A DNA stretch of 64,000 nucleotides from UBA4877 sp002399285. Its GTDB lineage: Bacteria > Bacillota > Thermoanaerobacteria > Thermoanaerobacterales > UBA4877. The DNA lies in NCBI GenBank assembly GCA_036771835.1, contig DAIPGN010000002.1, forward strand, positions 124,001-188,000, read 5' to 3'. Every line of letters begins with the position of its first letter. The stretch's first letter is position 1. Below are positions 7,197-15,452 of the stretch, piece by piece. A program made the translations under genes and the position numbers. The notes under the pieces were generated by a model. That model was not told the DNA's origin and made no database searches. It saw nothing but the letters and a program-made list of their open reading frames with translations.

Positions 7197-7559
7197 CTAT
7201 TTTATGGCCGTCCAATTCATTACTCCCGTGAAGCTTCCACTATTTCCCACATATATATTGGTCGCGTTGGCCCTAATCCAGACCTCGCCAAGATACCCTT
7301 CAGGGTCAGATATTGGCACAGCGAATACCGATGTAGGCACTGCGCCTAAGCCGTGGGGAATAGTGACTTCATTCCCGTTGCCTGCAAAAATACTTGTACC
7401 CTTGGCGATATTATTCACGGCGGCGTCAGCTTTGTCCTGTGCAGCCTTGACCGCGGCGTCAATGATCAGGTTATCGTCAACAAAGTCCTGCCTTTTGACG
7501 TATTCGTTGCCTTCCCATTGATTTAGGCTCAGATTGGGGGTTTTATTCTCACTTGGCAT
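7197..7559 (-). CDS. Short tail fibre protein
   Basis: A 120-residue protein. The N-terminal P-N-L-S-L-N-Q-W-E-G-N-E-Y-V-K-R-Q-D-F pattern is typical of baseplate-attached tail fibres in Clostridia phages. A short alanine-rich helix follows and then a beta-rich C-terminal domain with H-G-L-G-A-V-P. It overlaps the upstream YmfQ-like gene (ATAATG). It is short for a receptor-binding fibre, and no larger fibre gene follows; instead the radical SAM cassette occupies that slot. Confidence 0.75.
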   Translation of the reverse strand: MPSENKTPNLSLNQWEGNEYVKRQDFVDDNLIIDAAVKAAQDKADAAVNNIAKGTSIFAGNGNEVTIPHGLGAVPTSVFAVPISDPEGYLGEVWIRANATNIYVGNSGSFTGVMNWTAIK

Positions 7560-8110
7560 TATACCGCCTCCTTATACACTTCAAGTTCGTCCCATGTCAT
7601 ATTGAGCGCATCCCATTCATCCCAGGTATGGTTATAGCTGTTGAACTCATCCCAAGTAATATACGTGTACTCAAATGTAAAGGCAAGATGCGCCGGCTTA
7701 ATTTCTTCAATAGTTGCCGTCAGATCCTTCATGTTATTGGGAATTCCTCGAACCCCCATAAATTTTACAACGAAGCTATAGTCATCAAAGTTTTCTGCAA
7801 TCTCCACTTCACCATTGGAATAGGATGCTGCCATATCGGTCATCATTTTCTTGGTTACCGTTCCAACACCTTTTGCTCTGGCTTTGATACGTTCTCTGCG
7901 GAATGTATCAGATTTTGTTACATCCGTTTGTAGACCGTACATTGTTTCATATCGCGGTAGAAGATCTGTTGCCGTATTTATGAAACATTGGTCTATAGTA
8001 TTGTCAAAATCCTCCCGTAAATCATCTATATCAACAGTCAAGACCCCTTGCAGCTTCTTCATTGTGCTGTTTTCTTCATACATCGGAGGTAACATATTTA
8101 TAAGCTCCAT
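7559..8110 (-). CDS. YmfQ/DUF2313-like tail protein
   Basis: A 183-residue baseplate/tail-fibre connector of the YmfQ family, with the usual opening of an L-P-P-M-Y-E-E-N motif and a central R-R-E-R-I-K-A-R-A segment. The C-terminus has three T-W-D-E repeats, also common in the family. It lies between the baseplate J protein and the fibre, the standard PBSX order, and joins the fibre to the baseplate rim. Confidence 0.85.
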   Translation of the reverse strand: MELINMLPPMYEENSTMKKLQGVLTVDIDDLREDFDNTIDQCFINTATDLLPRYETMYGLQTDVTKSDTFRRERIKARAKGVGTVTKKMMTDMAASYSNGEVEIAENFDDYSFVVKFMGVRGIPNNMKDLTATIEEIKPAHLAFTFEYTYITWDEFNSYNHTWDEWDALNMTWDELEVYKEAV

Positions 8111-8112
8111 AC

Positions 8113-9132
8113 TTACGCCTCCTCGAGTATAATTTTGCCAAGTATCGGCATTTCATTGTCGCCTATTACTACGTTTACTTTTCCACCGTCTACAAGTAAT
8201 CCACTATAATCCTGTACTCCCGGTGTTTCAAGCAACAGGCTACCTATCTTTGCGTAACTCGCAGTGTAGGTCACAAATATCAGTTTCTTGAAATAGGCTG
8301 CGACTGCATCATTGAATGCGCTTTGGACATCTTCAAAATGAGTAGATCCGTCTAAAACAACCGTAGCAGAAATATCAATGATTTTTTGCGCTGGGCTTTC
8401 AACGGTCACATCTGCGCCTATAGGCCGCACTGATTCTATATAATCTTTTACAAGAGGGACTAGGCTATCATCTATTTCCATATTGTTGTTGATTATTAGC
8501 ACTTTGACAGTACCATTACCGCTCCAAAGTGGGAATATCTTGGCATCGCCTACGCCGGGCACGTTAAGCGCCCACTCCCGATAATTGAAAGTGTTGCCGC
8601 TGGTAGAAGGCTTTTGCAGATATGCGTAAAACCTTGACCGGAGATTATCATCCGATTCCCGGTCCTGCCCGCTGACGATTATATCAGTCAACGTAGCGGT
8701 TACACCGGATATGTTGTCGATGTTTTCGAGGGTGCCGGTGTAGGCGTTACCTATCTCGCCATATTGCATACATTCAGCTTTATAGGTGTTAGTTGATGTA
8801 TTCTCTATGACAATGTATGATGTGTCATTTATACCCCATCTACTGCCTATCGGTATGTTTCCTGTTGTGACTATCTTTCTTACTGCCTTAATAGCTGGCT
8901 TTCTCGTTAGACCATAATCAGCTACCACACGGTCAAGGTACTCGCCTATTGCTGTATCACCTGAAACGAGGTCTATAAAATTATTTAAATCGAAATATGT
9001 TTGTGCCAATTGATAGGCACAGGGAGCTAAAGCGTCATATATGACAGAACCCTCTCTTTTATCCACATCGTCGCTGACTTTACTAAGCATATCATTTAAT
9101 ATGTTCTCATAAGTCATGTTCTCAAACATCAT
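8113..9132 (-). CDS. xkdT: Baseplate J-like protein
   Basis: A 339-residue baseplate wedge protein of the gpJ/XkdT family. It starts with helices carrying D-K-R-E-G-S-V-I-Y-D-A-L-A-P, then the central S-G-Q-D-R-E-S-D-D-N-L-R-S-R-F segment that marks the family, and a C-terminal beta region. It overlaps the DUF2634 gene by 4 bp. It builds the baseplate ring of the contractile tail. Confidence 0.93.
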   Translation of the reverse strand: MMFENMTYENILNDMLSKVSDDVDKREGSVIYDALAPCAYQLAQTYFDLNNFIDLVSGDTAIGEYLDRVVADYGLTRKPAIKAVRKIVTTGNIPIGSRWGINDTSYIVIENTSTNTYKAECMQYGEIGNAYTGTLENIDNISGVTATLTDIIVSGQDRESDDNLRSRFYAYLQKPSTSGNTFNYREWALNVPGVGDAKIFPLWSGNGTVKVLIINNNMEIDDSLVPLVKDYIESVRPIGADVTVESPAQKIIDISATVVLDGSTHFEDVQSAFNDAVAAYFKKLIFVTYTASYAKIGSLLLETPGVQDYSGLLVDGGKVNVVIGDNEMPILGKIILEEA

Positions 9133-9524
9133 ACATTCACCTCCTGTGCTATATTCAGATTTCCGTAAATACTTTGCACGTCAAAGGTGCATTTAAGGCT
9201 GTCTCCATCATCTTGGTATTGGAAATTATCAACACTCACAATCCTATCATTCTGGAGCAAACATTCCTGGATACGCCGTTTAAGCTCAATCTTTACAAAA
9301 TCTCTATTTTTACCTATGAGATTTTCAAGCTCGATTCCATAATAAAAGCTATATATCGGGTACTCGTACCTCTCGGTATTGAGCATCATATATATAGCTT
9401 GTTTCACTGCCTCTATTCCGTCCACGAAGCCCTGTATTTTGTCCTTCGTAAATTTATACGTCTTGCTTGGCTGCGGCTCCACGCCGGTGATTATGTCGAC
9501 GTTGGCTGAATCAGGGATCATCAT
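9129..9524 (-). CDS. xkdS: XkdS-like baseplate protein (DUF2634)
   Basis: A 131-residue protein with the family signature G-F-V-D-G-x-E-A-V-K-Q-A-I-Y near residues 31-44 and Y-P-I-Y-S-F-Y-Y-G-I-E-L. Related to gp25-like lysozyme-fold baseplate wedge proteins. Overlaps the neighbours at both ends by 4 bp, as in PBSX. Confidence 0.88.
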   Translation of the reverse strand: MMIPDSANVDIITGVEPQPSKTYKFTKDKIQGFVDGIEAVKQAIYMMLNTERYEYPIYSFYYGIELENLIGKNRDFVKIELKRRIQECLLQNDRIVSVDNFQYQDDGDSLKCTFDVQSIYGNLNIAQEVNV

Positions 9525-9850
9525 TTAACCACTTCCTTTATTTTAAAGCTTGAAATTGTCATGCCCTCACTGACGGTGATCGGCTCGATCGTGATCGTTC
9601 GCTCCTTGGTGGCAGGGGCAAAACCTACCACTTCAACAATGTAGAACTCCTGCCCTCCGGTATTCCGTATGAGTTTCACCTTGTCTCCAGTTTTTATAAA
9701 ATCCTTGAGATTCCCGGATATAAGCTCAAATGGGACGACTAGCTTGTCACTTAGTCTTATACCTTCATCCTCCACCACGCCGCCCGCTAAGCTGCAGAGC
9801 TTGGCATTGTTTAGGTAATTTTGGACTATCTTCTTGATCTCATCTATCAT
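9521..9850 (-). CDS. xkdR: XkdR-like baseplate protein (DUF2577)
   Basis: A 109-residue beta-rich protein with an I-R-L-S-D-K-L-V-V-P segment and a G-D-K-V-x-L-I-R-N-T-G-G-Q-x-F-Y-I-V motif, the DUF2577 pattern. It corresponds to the spike/hub OB-fold component between the XkdQ hub and the XkdS wedge protein. Confidence 0.85.
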   Translation of the reverse strand: MIDEIKKIVQNYLNNAKLCSLAGGVVEDEGIRLSDKLVVPFELISGNLKDFIKTGDKVKLIRNTGGQEFYIVEVVGFAPATKERTITIEPITVSEGMTISSFKIKEVVK

Positions 9851-10791
9851 ATGGCCACCTCCAAATCCATGGTATGAACGGGGAGAAATTCATGCGTCGC
9901 CGTCCGTACTATAAGTCGCTTATTGAGCGCGATATCCTCTATATTTCCGTAGAAACTGCTGCCTGCCCTAACCCTTGTATCGCCCAGGCATTTCAGAGTG
10001 AGCGTTTCTGCTTCCCGGTTGTAAAGACTTAATAGGATATCAGCCTTTGATCTTGCTTGTGAAGGATTATAATTTTTATCCAGTACCTCGAAATACTGTA
10101 GTATGCCGTATTTCTTAATCGAATCGCTGTCAAACGGCATATATACGTCGGCCTTTTTGGTCTTATCGTTGGCGCTAACCAGCTTGATCTGATTGTAAAA
10201 ATCCTCATCAATGGACTTTTCGTAATCGTAATCATATACCATGCTTTCATCCCCGAGTACAAGGTCAAGTTTCAAGGTCTGTATATTTCGCAGTGCTATG
10301 GTATTGAACTCGTCCCGCAGCGTAAACCACGTCTTATAGTTAGTCAGGGTATCGGCTATCCCGCCGTACACGATATCAAGCCACGTTTTATCGTCCTGTA
10401 CGCTGTTTGGAAGGATATACCCGGTATCGGCTATCGTACCAGTGACAAGCCCGAAGTAATTGCACATTTTCTTCACGATATCCGATACTGTGTTTTTCTC
10501 TATCTTGATTGTGTCTTTGGCCTTTGCATAGCGTAGCTGGTCATAGGCCGTAACAGATATCTCTTTGCCCTTGCTTTGGCTGTGTTTGAACACGAAGCCG
10601 CTGAATATTTTAGCCCCATCATATACGAAACTTACCCCGCTACCATTAGGTATAACAAGGTCATCGTTTATATAGCTGAATTCAAGCTTGCTGCACCCAT
10701 CGTTGAGCTTATCTGTATATGTGATTTTTGTCACCAGCTCGCTGATCTCGTACATCTGGCCGTTGACCTTTACCACAAATTGCATATCCAT
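9847..10791 (-). CDS. xkdQ: XkdQ-like tail hub protein
   Basis: A 314-residue member of the phage late control D/XkdQ hub family (gp27 fold): the N-terminal barrel has L-x-F-S-Y-I-N-D-D-L-V-I-P-N-G-S-x-V, followed by S-V-T-A-Y-D-Q-L-R-Y-A-K and a hub domain. It forms the trimeric hub through which the tail tube contacts the spike. It overlaps the LysM gene by one base. Confidence 0.88.
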   Translation of the reverse strand: MDMQFVVKVNGQMYEISELVTKITYTDKLNDGCSKLEFSYINDDLVIPNGSGVSFVYDGAKIFSGFVFKHSQSKGKEISVTAYDQLRYAKAKDTIKIEKNTVSDIVKKMCNYFGLVTGTIADTGYILPNSVQDDKTWLDIVYGGIADTLTNYKTWFTLRDEFNTIALRNIQTLKLDLVLGDESMVYDYDYEKSIDEDFYNQIKLVSANDKTKKADVYMPFDSDSIKKYGILQYFEVLDKNYNPSQARSKADILLSLYNREAETLTLKCLGDTRVRAGSSFYGNIEDIALNKRLIVRTATHEFLPVHTMDLEVAI

Positions 10792-11453
10792 TACGGTATC
10801 ACCAGATTCTGACCGGGATATATGAGAGATGGATTTTTAATCTTATCCTTATTTGCATTGTAGATCTTGCCGTATTGCGCCCCATCCCCGTAGTATTTCT
10901 TCGCTATGGCCCACAAGCTGTCGCCCTTTACAACGGTATAGCTGCCGGTGCTTTTCGGACTCACCACAGGGACCGGCTGTGCTGTCTTGACTGTTGCCAC
11001 TGTTGTACCCGGCTGTACGATGGCCTCCGACTTTTTCCCGAATTCCCTATACTCGAGAAGCTTAAAGGAAACGTACTTATCGCCTTCCTCGCCGGCCTTT
11101 TCGGTTATCGTTAGTTCCTCGATCAGTACCAGCGTATTGATCTCATCACCTATACCATTACTTGCGATAAACCGAACCTGGGTTAGATCTGTCCTCCATT
11201 TTCGGAATAGATTCAGGTAAAAATCCGGCCCCTTGAATTGGTTAGGCGTCTCCACATAATGTACTGCTTCATGTGGAAACTCCGTATCAAAGGTATATTC
11301 CCGAAGTTCCATATGTGTTGGTATGACGATCTGCCCCAATTTCAATATCTCGTATTTCTCATTTGCTTGTACTGTGGTAGTCTGCATTTGTTCAGGGTTC
11401 ACTGGCAGCCGGTGTGTTGCGTTGTCCTTGTCGAAAAATATCGAATAGCTCAT
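10791..11453 (-). CDS. xkdP: XkdP-like tail protein with LysM domain
   Basis: A 220-residue protein. The N-terminal ~135 residues form the tube-initiator-like domain (F-D-K-D-N-A-T-H-R-L-P-V-N-P-E). After a Pro/Val linker, the last 50 residues are one complete LysM domain (Y-T-V-V-K-G-D-S-L-W-A-I-A-K-K-Y-Y-G), which may touch peptidoglycan or serve assembly. It overlaps the tape measure stop. Confidence 0.9.
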   Translation of the reverse strand: MSYSIFFDKDNATHRLPVNPEQMQTTTVQANEKYEILKLGQIVIPTHMELREYTFDTEFPHEAVHYVETPNQFKGPDFYLNLFRKWRTDLTQVRFIASNGIGDEINTLVLIEELTITEKAGEEGDKYVSFKLLEYREFGKKSEAIVQPGTTVATVKTAQPVPVVSPKSTGSYTVVKGDSLWAIAKKYYGDGAQYGKIYNANKDKIKNPSLIYPGQNLVIP

Positions 11454-13444
11454 TAATACACCCCCTCTGCTGCCGTCGCTATTTCCTCCTGTAGGATTGT
11501 TTTTATCCGACCTGCGACCGCATTTGCATCGGCTTCCTCATGCACATCGCCGAATTGGACGTTTATATTTGGCGCCAGCGTGGCCGTGCTAAACTTATTG
11601 ATGTAATCCCTTTCTGCAATATCCCGAAGATATTTGAGATCCTCGTCCGACATATCGACGTCTACGGATTTACCCTTGCCGTTGCCTTGGACTGTGAGAG
11701 GATTAGAGGAGCTACCAAACTTGCTATAGTCAATCCCTTCATCCTTATTAGGTTTAGGCGCAAGGTTTTTAACTTTTTCACCGAGGCCCGCCCCCAGTTT
11801 ATACCCAGAGTTATAAGCATCAGTTACCCATCCACTTTTGAACGTGTCAAACGTACCATATCCCTTTTGGAAAGCCGCGCCAATGTTCTCATACTTCTTT
11901 TTCTTTGCATACAGATCGGCGCTTTTGTTCGCGAAAGAGTCTATTTTGTCTGATATCCCACCCGTATCTATTGATACGCCGGGAATTTTGTTTAAACCGT
12001 TTATGACGCTACGTACGCCGTAGAGGACGTGTGATACAAAATCATCCCATCCAGCCTGGATATTTATCCACGCGTTGGTGAATCCAACATCTATATTCTT
12101 TGACATAGCATTCAGCGCCTCGCTTGTGCCCAGAATAACGTCTAATACCCAAAGCCCTAAATTCTTAAACGCCGTAATCACAACATTAATACAGCCCAAA
12201 ATGATGCCCGTAGCGGAGTAGCTATGCCCTGTAATTTTATTTATTAAAGCAATAACAACATAAAACAGCGAAATTAAAATAATTACGCCCGTAACTATCC
12301 ACGTAAGCGGGCAAGCTCGCAAAGCGGCGTTAAATCCGTCCTGCGCCGCGATCAGTGCGACAATGGCCGCCGTTTCAAGCCACGATGCAACGGTATGCGC
12401 TGCCTTGGCTACAACGGTTTGTAAAATAATCAATTTATACGCTGCCATTGCTCCTACAATTCCCCATATAATAGGCGCAATAATGGACCAATTATTATAA
12501 ATAAATGATCCTAATCGTGAAGCAACGTCAATAACCTTGTTTATAGAACCCGCAAGCAATTTGAGCCCCGCCTTTGTATTATTTACTAAAGAGGTAAACT
12601 TTTTTGAATTAATCGCATGATTAATTTTATCCATGACCGGCCCAAAGGCTTTTGATGCGTCGGTTTTAAAATCATTCCATATATCGCCAAAGGTCATAGG
12701 CAGCGTTCTAAATTGTGTATCTATGTCTTTGGCGGCCATAAACATAGCATTTTTTATGATATCCGCTGAAATTTTCCCTTGTGAACCCATCTCTTTCAGC
12801 TCACCTTCTGACTTGCCAGTGTATTTCGCGATCGCCTTATACATTAGAGGCGCACCTTCCATTATGGACGTTAGCTCGTCACCTTGTAATCTGCCCGATG
12901 CTAACGCTTGTGTAAGCTGTCTCATTGCCCCTTGTTGCGTAGCTGTATCAGCACCACCAACTTTAAATGCCTTTTGGGTAAGCTCTGTAAACGCGATCAG
13001 TTCATCATTCGAGCCGAACGCATCTCCTGCTAATAACCCTATTTTTGCTACCGCATCAGCCATATCGTTGTACGAGCCTCTCGATCGCTTGGCGGCGGCA
13101 AAAATTTTATCTTGAAGTTCTGCCTGAGTTTGCAAGCCGTCGTTTATGAGGGAAAGCCGTGCAGCAGTATTTGTATAGGTATCAGTAATATCTATACCTT
13201 TTTTGAATACTGCGAAGCTTAAAAAGGTGCCAATTAACCTTGCTAAGCCAGCTTCTAAATTGCCTATGCCACCGGTAGCTGTGTTCGCACTAACCCCAGT
13301 CATTTGTAATTTTCGATTGAAGTCATCAGTACCTCGGCTCGCGTTTAAAATCTTTGCTGTGGCCTGGTCTGTTCCACGGCTAATATTACTAATTGTAGAA
13401 GAGTAACTATCAAATAATTTGAATATAGTTTTCAGTGTTGCCAT
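11453..13444 (-). CDS. xkdO: Tail tape measure protein
   Basis: A 663-residue protein that sets tail length. The N-terminal third carries the tape-measure domain with L-T-Q-A-L-A-S-G-R-L-Q-G-D-E-L-T-S-I-M-E-G near residues 178-198. The middle has strongly hydrophobic membrane-like segments (about 315-410), followed by a Lys-rich region. Its ATG overlaps the stop of the frameshifted tail chaperone. At 663 residues the predicted tail is of PBSX-like length. Confidence 0.93.
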   Translation of the reverse strand: MATLKTIFKLFDSYSSTISNISRGTDQATAKILNASRGTDDFNRKLQMTGVSANTATGGIGNLEAGLARLIGTFLSFAVFKKGIDITDTYTNTAARLSLINDGLQTQAELQDKIFAAAKRSRGSYNDMADAVAKIGLLAGDAFGSNDELIAFTELTQKAFKVGGADTATQQGAMRQLTQALASGRLQGDELTSIMEGAPLMYKAIAKYTGKSEGELKEMGSQGKISADIIKNAMFMAAKDIDTQFRTLPMTFGDIWNDFKTDASKAFGPVMDKINHAINSKKFTSLVNNTKAGLKLLAGSINKVIDVASRLGSFIYNNWSIIAPIIWGIVGAMAAYKLIILQTVVAKAAHTVASWLETAAIVALIAAQDGFNAALRACPLTWIVTGVIILISLFYVVIALINKITGHSYSATGIILGCINVVITAFKNLGLWVLDVILGTSEALNAMSKNIDVGFTNAWINIQAGWDDFVSHVLYGVRSVINGLNKIPGVSIDTGGISDKIDSFANKSADLYAKKKKYENIGAAFQKGYGTFDTFKSGWVTDAYNSGYKLGAGLGEKVKNLAPKPNKDEGIDYSKFGSSSNPLTVQGNGKGKSVDVDMSDEDLKYLRDIAERDYINKFSTATLAPNINVQFGDVHEEADANAVAGRIKTILQEEIATAAEGVY

Positions 13445-13625
13445 TAATGCACACCTCCTTTCGCCTTATTTATTTCCCGCTGTTCATATTTGACTCGGAC
13501 CTGTATACTAGCATAGATAAAGGCTTTTTCTCGCTCACTCATTTCGTTTAATACAGAAGGGAGAATATGAAGCTTTTGCAGGGCGAAGTGAGCTAAATTG
13601 AATTCCGCGTCGCCCTGCTCAATCA
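13444..13625 (-). CDS. T-domain of tail assembly chaperone (made by -1 frameshift)
   Basis: An open frame of about 60 codons with no start of its own. It is reached from the XkdN-like gene by a -1 slip at 13626-13632 and stops with TAA overlapping the tape-measure ATG. It reads L-I-E-Q-G-D-A-E-F-N-L-A-H-F-A-L-Q-K-L-H and continues E-R-E-K-A-F-I-Y-A-S-I-Q-V-R. This is the GT-type extension of long-tailed phage chaperones, which contacts the tape measure. The fused product spans 14024 to 13444. Confidence 0.88.
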
Positions 13626-14024
13626 GTTTTTTACGCCATCAACGGTCTCATTAATATCTTCATCAATACCGCTTAAGTCCTGCACTGCGGCGGCTAATTC
13701 CGCATACTCTCCAGCGTAAAGCATCTTTGCCAGTAAATCACTTTCTCCTAATACGTTATAATGTTTTTGGAGTTCCGCATTACTCAAATCTGGAAATACT
13801 ACCGCAGATGCCGTAAGCGCCTGAACATATTCAGCCTGGTCAAAGGTTTCATTACCTCTCTTATCTCTTTTTGTGAATTTTTTAATCAATTTTTTATTTT
13901 CATCCTCTGAAATAGGTCTAATTATAAAAGGAACCGGCTTTCCGTCTTCTTGGAACCGGTTTGATACGATTATTTCTTTGTTTTCTGTTTGTATAGGGTT
14001 TAAAAATGCGTCTAATGAACCCAT
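13623..14024 (-). CDS. xkdN: XkdN-like tail assembly chaperone (G form)
   Basis: Start placed at the ATG at 14024, with GGAG 8 bases upstream; an upstream ATG at 14054 lacks a site. The 133-residue protein opens M-G-S-L-D-A-F-L-N-P-I-Q and is acidic toward the end. It is the short form of the tail chaperone that coats the tape measure protein during assembly. The stop directly follows the slippery heptamer. It is separated from the tail tube gene by 2.6 kb of cargo, whereas in PBSX the two are adjacent. Confidence 0.9.
   Translation of the reverse strand: MGSLDAFLNPIQTENKEIIVSNRFQEDGKPVPFIIRPISEDENKKLIKKFTKRDKRGNETFDQAEYVQALTASAVVFPDLSNAELQKHYNVLGESDLLAKMLYAGEYAELAAAVQDLSGIDEDINETVDGVKN
13626..13632 (-). 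other. Programmed -1 ribosomal frameshift site
   Basis: A-AAA-AAC in the gene's frame, immediately followed by TGA. This is a canonical slippery heptamer for -1 frameshifting in phage tail chaperone genes, and the -1 frame stays open up to the next gene. Confidence 0.88.
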
Positions 14025-14053
14025 ATTATTCTTCTCCTTTTTATTTTTGGGCA

Positions 14054-14083
14054 TAATAAAAGCGCTTACATAGGTAAGCGCTT
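14054..14083 (-). terminator. Terminator after cargo gene 14097
   Basis: AAGCGCTTAC (14060-14069) pairs with GTAAGCGCTT (14074-14083), with T-rich sequence on the minus side. It resembles the hairpin at 21967-22002 and the one at 15079-15100, and lies in the leader of the tail chaperone gene. Confidence 0.8.
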
Positions 14084-14096
14084 AGCCCTTTTTTAT

Positions 14097-14915
14097 TTAC
14101 TTCATGTACTCTTGACCATCAAAGATAAACGATTTAACACCATCCCCGTCCGGCGTAAGGATAAATTGAAATTTGCTTCTTATCATCGCGCCGAAACCGT
14201 TTTGAGAATCGACGTAACTCTGCACCAATATTTTATCCTTGTCTTTCCCGATGTACCAGTCATTGATATTCGGGAATTTCGCCGTGGAAGGCGATTTCAG
14301 TATTGATTTTACCCCGTTTTGACACGCGATCTGTATATTGGATTCTTCGTCGATTGACATTGCCATACGTGGAGGATTTCCGAAGTACGATTTATCATAT
14401 TTGATCTTAGCTATATCTATTTTTTCTTTTTCTTCGTCTGTATCCAACAGTACGTAAACGTCGTCTATTTTGTCCGTGACGCTTTCATATTCAAGAGCGA
14501 CGCCGGTATCGACGGTTTTTACCATAGTATCAGCTGGGGTTATGCCAAACATAGGGAAGATTACCTGTTCATCCGTATACGGCATTTTGACCGCATCGCC
14601 GGAATAAACGTTCAGCTCTACTACCTTGCCGTCGATCACTAAAAAGTCATAACTACCGCCTTTATAGGTATACGTAATGAGCGGGTACGTCTTCCCATTT
14701 ATGCTTTTGAAATTACTTTTGTCCTTGCTTTCCGGCTCACCCATGATCTTGACCAGCTGCTCCGGCGTTATATTTGAAAATTGGTTTGCGTCAATGAGCG
14801 CTTCTTTTTGAGGGCTTTTTGACTCTGTGGCTTTACTTCCGTCGCCGAGTACGATGCCTAAAATCGTCGCGAATATAAAAAAACCTATAACCGTAAATAA
14901 ACAACCCTTCTTCAT
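14097..14915 (-). CDS. Membrane-anchored cargo protein of unknown function
   Basis: A 272-residue protein with one N-terminal membrane segment (about residues 5-23) and a Lys/Ser-rich linker, then a soluble extracytoplasmic part. The part from residue 44 holds I-T-P-E-Q-L-V-K-I-M-G-E-P, resembling the small repeat used by outer-envelope sensor proteins. I do not recognise the rest. It sits between tail genes with an extended -10 promoter upstream and a terminator downstream, so it is a moron, probably expressed in the lysogen and changing the host envelope. Confidence 0.75.
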   Translation of the reverse strand: MKKGCLFTVIGFFIFATILGIVLGDGSKATESKSPQKEALIDANQFSNITPEQLVKIMGEPESKDKSNFKSINGKTYPLITYTYKGGSYDFLVIDGKVVELNVYSGDAVKMPYTDEQVIFPMFGITPADTMVKTVDTGVALEYESVTDKIDDVYVLLDTDEEKEKIDIAKIKYDKSYFGNPPRMAMSIDEESNIQIACQNGVKSILKSPSTAKFPNINDWYIGKDKDKILVQSYVDSQNGFGAMIRSKFQFILTPDGDGVKSFIFDGQEYMK

Positions 14916-14946
14916 TTTCCTTTCCTCCCGCTATAATATTACCTTC

Positions 14947-14952
14947 ATTATA
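14947..14952 (-). promoter_or_regulatory. Extended -10 promoter of cargo gene 14097
   Basis: TGCTATAAT on the minus strand gives a TGn-extended -10, about 32 bp before the ATG. No convincing -35 is seen. Confidence 0.5.
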
Positions 14953-15000
14953 GCAGATGAAAAGGTTTCCTGCTATATTTACATATAGTCACCTGGAAGA

Positions 15001-15045
15001 TCAAAGTATTTGCACTGGATTTAAAAATACACTTAATAAGCCCAT
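15001..15045 (-). pseudogene. Remnant of a second xkdN 5' end
   Basis: A 14-codon frame reading M-G-L-L-S-V-F-L-N-P-V-Q-I-L then stop. It and about 25 bp of its leader align with the start of the real chaperone gene (M-G-S-L-D-A-F-L-N-P-I-Q at 14024). It marks the place where cargo was inserted and the old gene start was left behind. Confidence 0.75.
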
Positions 15046-15072
15046 ATTATCTCCTTCTTTTTATTTTTGGGT

Positions 15073-15100
15073 ATTAAAAAAGCACTCAAAAGAGTGCTTT
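15073..15100 (-). terminator. Terminator after the pseudo-peptidase gene
   Basis: AAAGCACTC (15079-15087) pairs with GAGTGCTTT (15092-15100) over a 4-base loop, and the minus strand continues with a T-run. Confidence 0.8.
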
Positions 15101-15115
15101 AAAACAAATCTTTGA

Positions 15116-15451
15116 TTAGTTGTATTGTAACTTATTTAGTCTATTTAATAATCTTGCTGCAAATCTATCTATTTTATCTTGTATAGAGTATTGCAAGGTC
15201 TCTATCAAACAATTTATCCTGATTTTACATAATACTGCATAACCCAAGCAGCGAGCCAATTCATTGGAAGTCTGTGTTACCTCTTTATTGATGCAAATGT
15301 ACTTATGTTTACCATTGTTATAGTAAAAGCTCTTTATATCTTCAGGGCAATTTACCTTAAAAGTTTTAATGCCTCTCTTTCTTGCTAATGCAAGGAGTCG
15401 GTCTATAACCATATCATCGGATTTATCAAAAGCCATAACCTCCTTATCCAT
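15116..15451 (-). CDS. ImmA/IrrE-like protein without the HExxH motif
   Basis: A 111-residue protein. The segment I-C-I-N-K-E-V-T-Q-T-S-N-E-L-A-R-C-L-G-Y-A-V-L and the later K-I-D-R-F-A-A-R-L-L align with the peptidase core of ImmA/IrrE proteins (H-E-L-G-H and E-x-x-A-N-x-F-A-A-x-L-L). The two zinc histidines and catalytic glutamate are replaced (A-R-C-L-G-Y). A catalytically dead relative is inferred, perhaps a repressor-binding adaptor. It starts 2 bp after the antirepressor stop, so the two are cotranslated. Confidence 0.65.
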   Translation of the reverse strand: MDKEVMAFDKSDDMVIDRLLALARKRGIKTFKVNCPEDIKSFYYNNGKHKYICINKEVTQTSNELARCLGYAVLCKIRINCLIETLQYSIQDKIDRFAARLLNRLNKLQYN

Positions 15452-15452
15452 G

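Noticed and set aside
13444..13622. A separate small gene between tape measure and chaperone
   Set aside because: No start codon or ribosome site; it is the frameshift extension of the chaperone.
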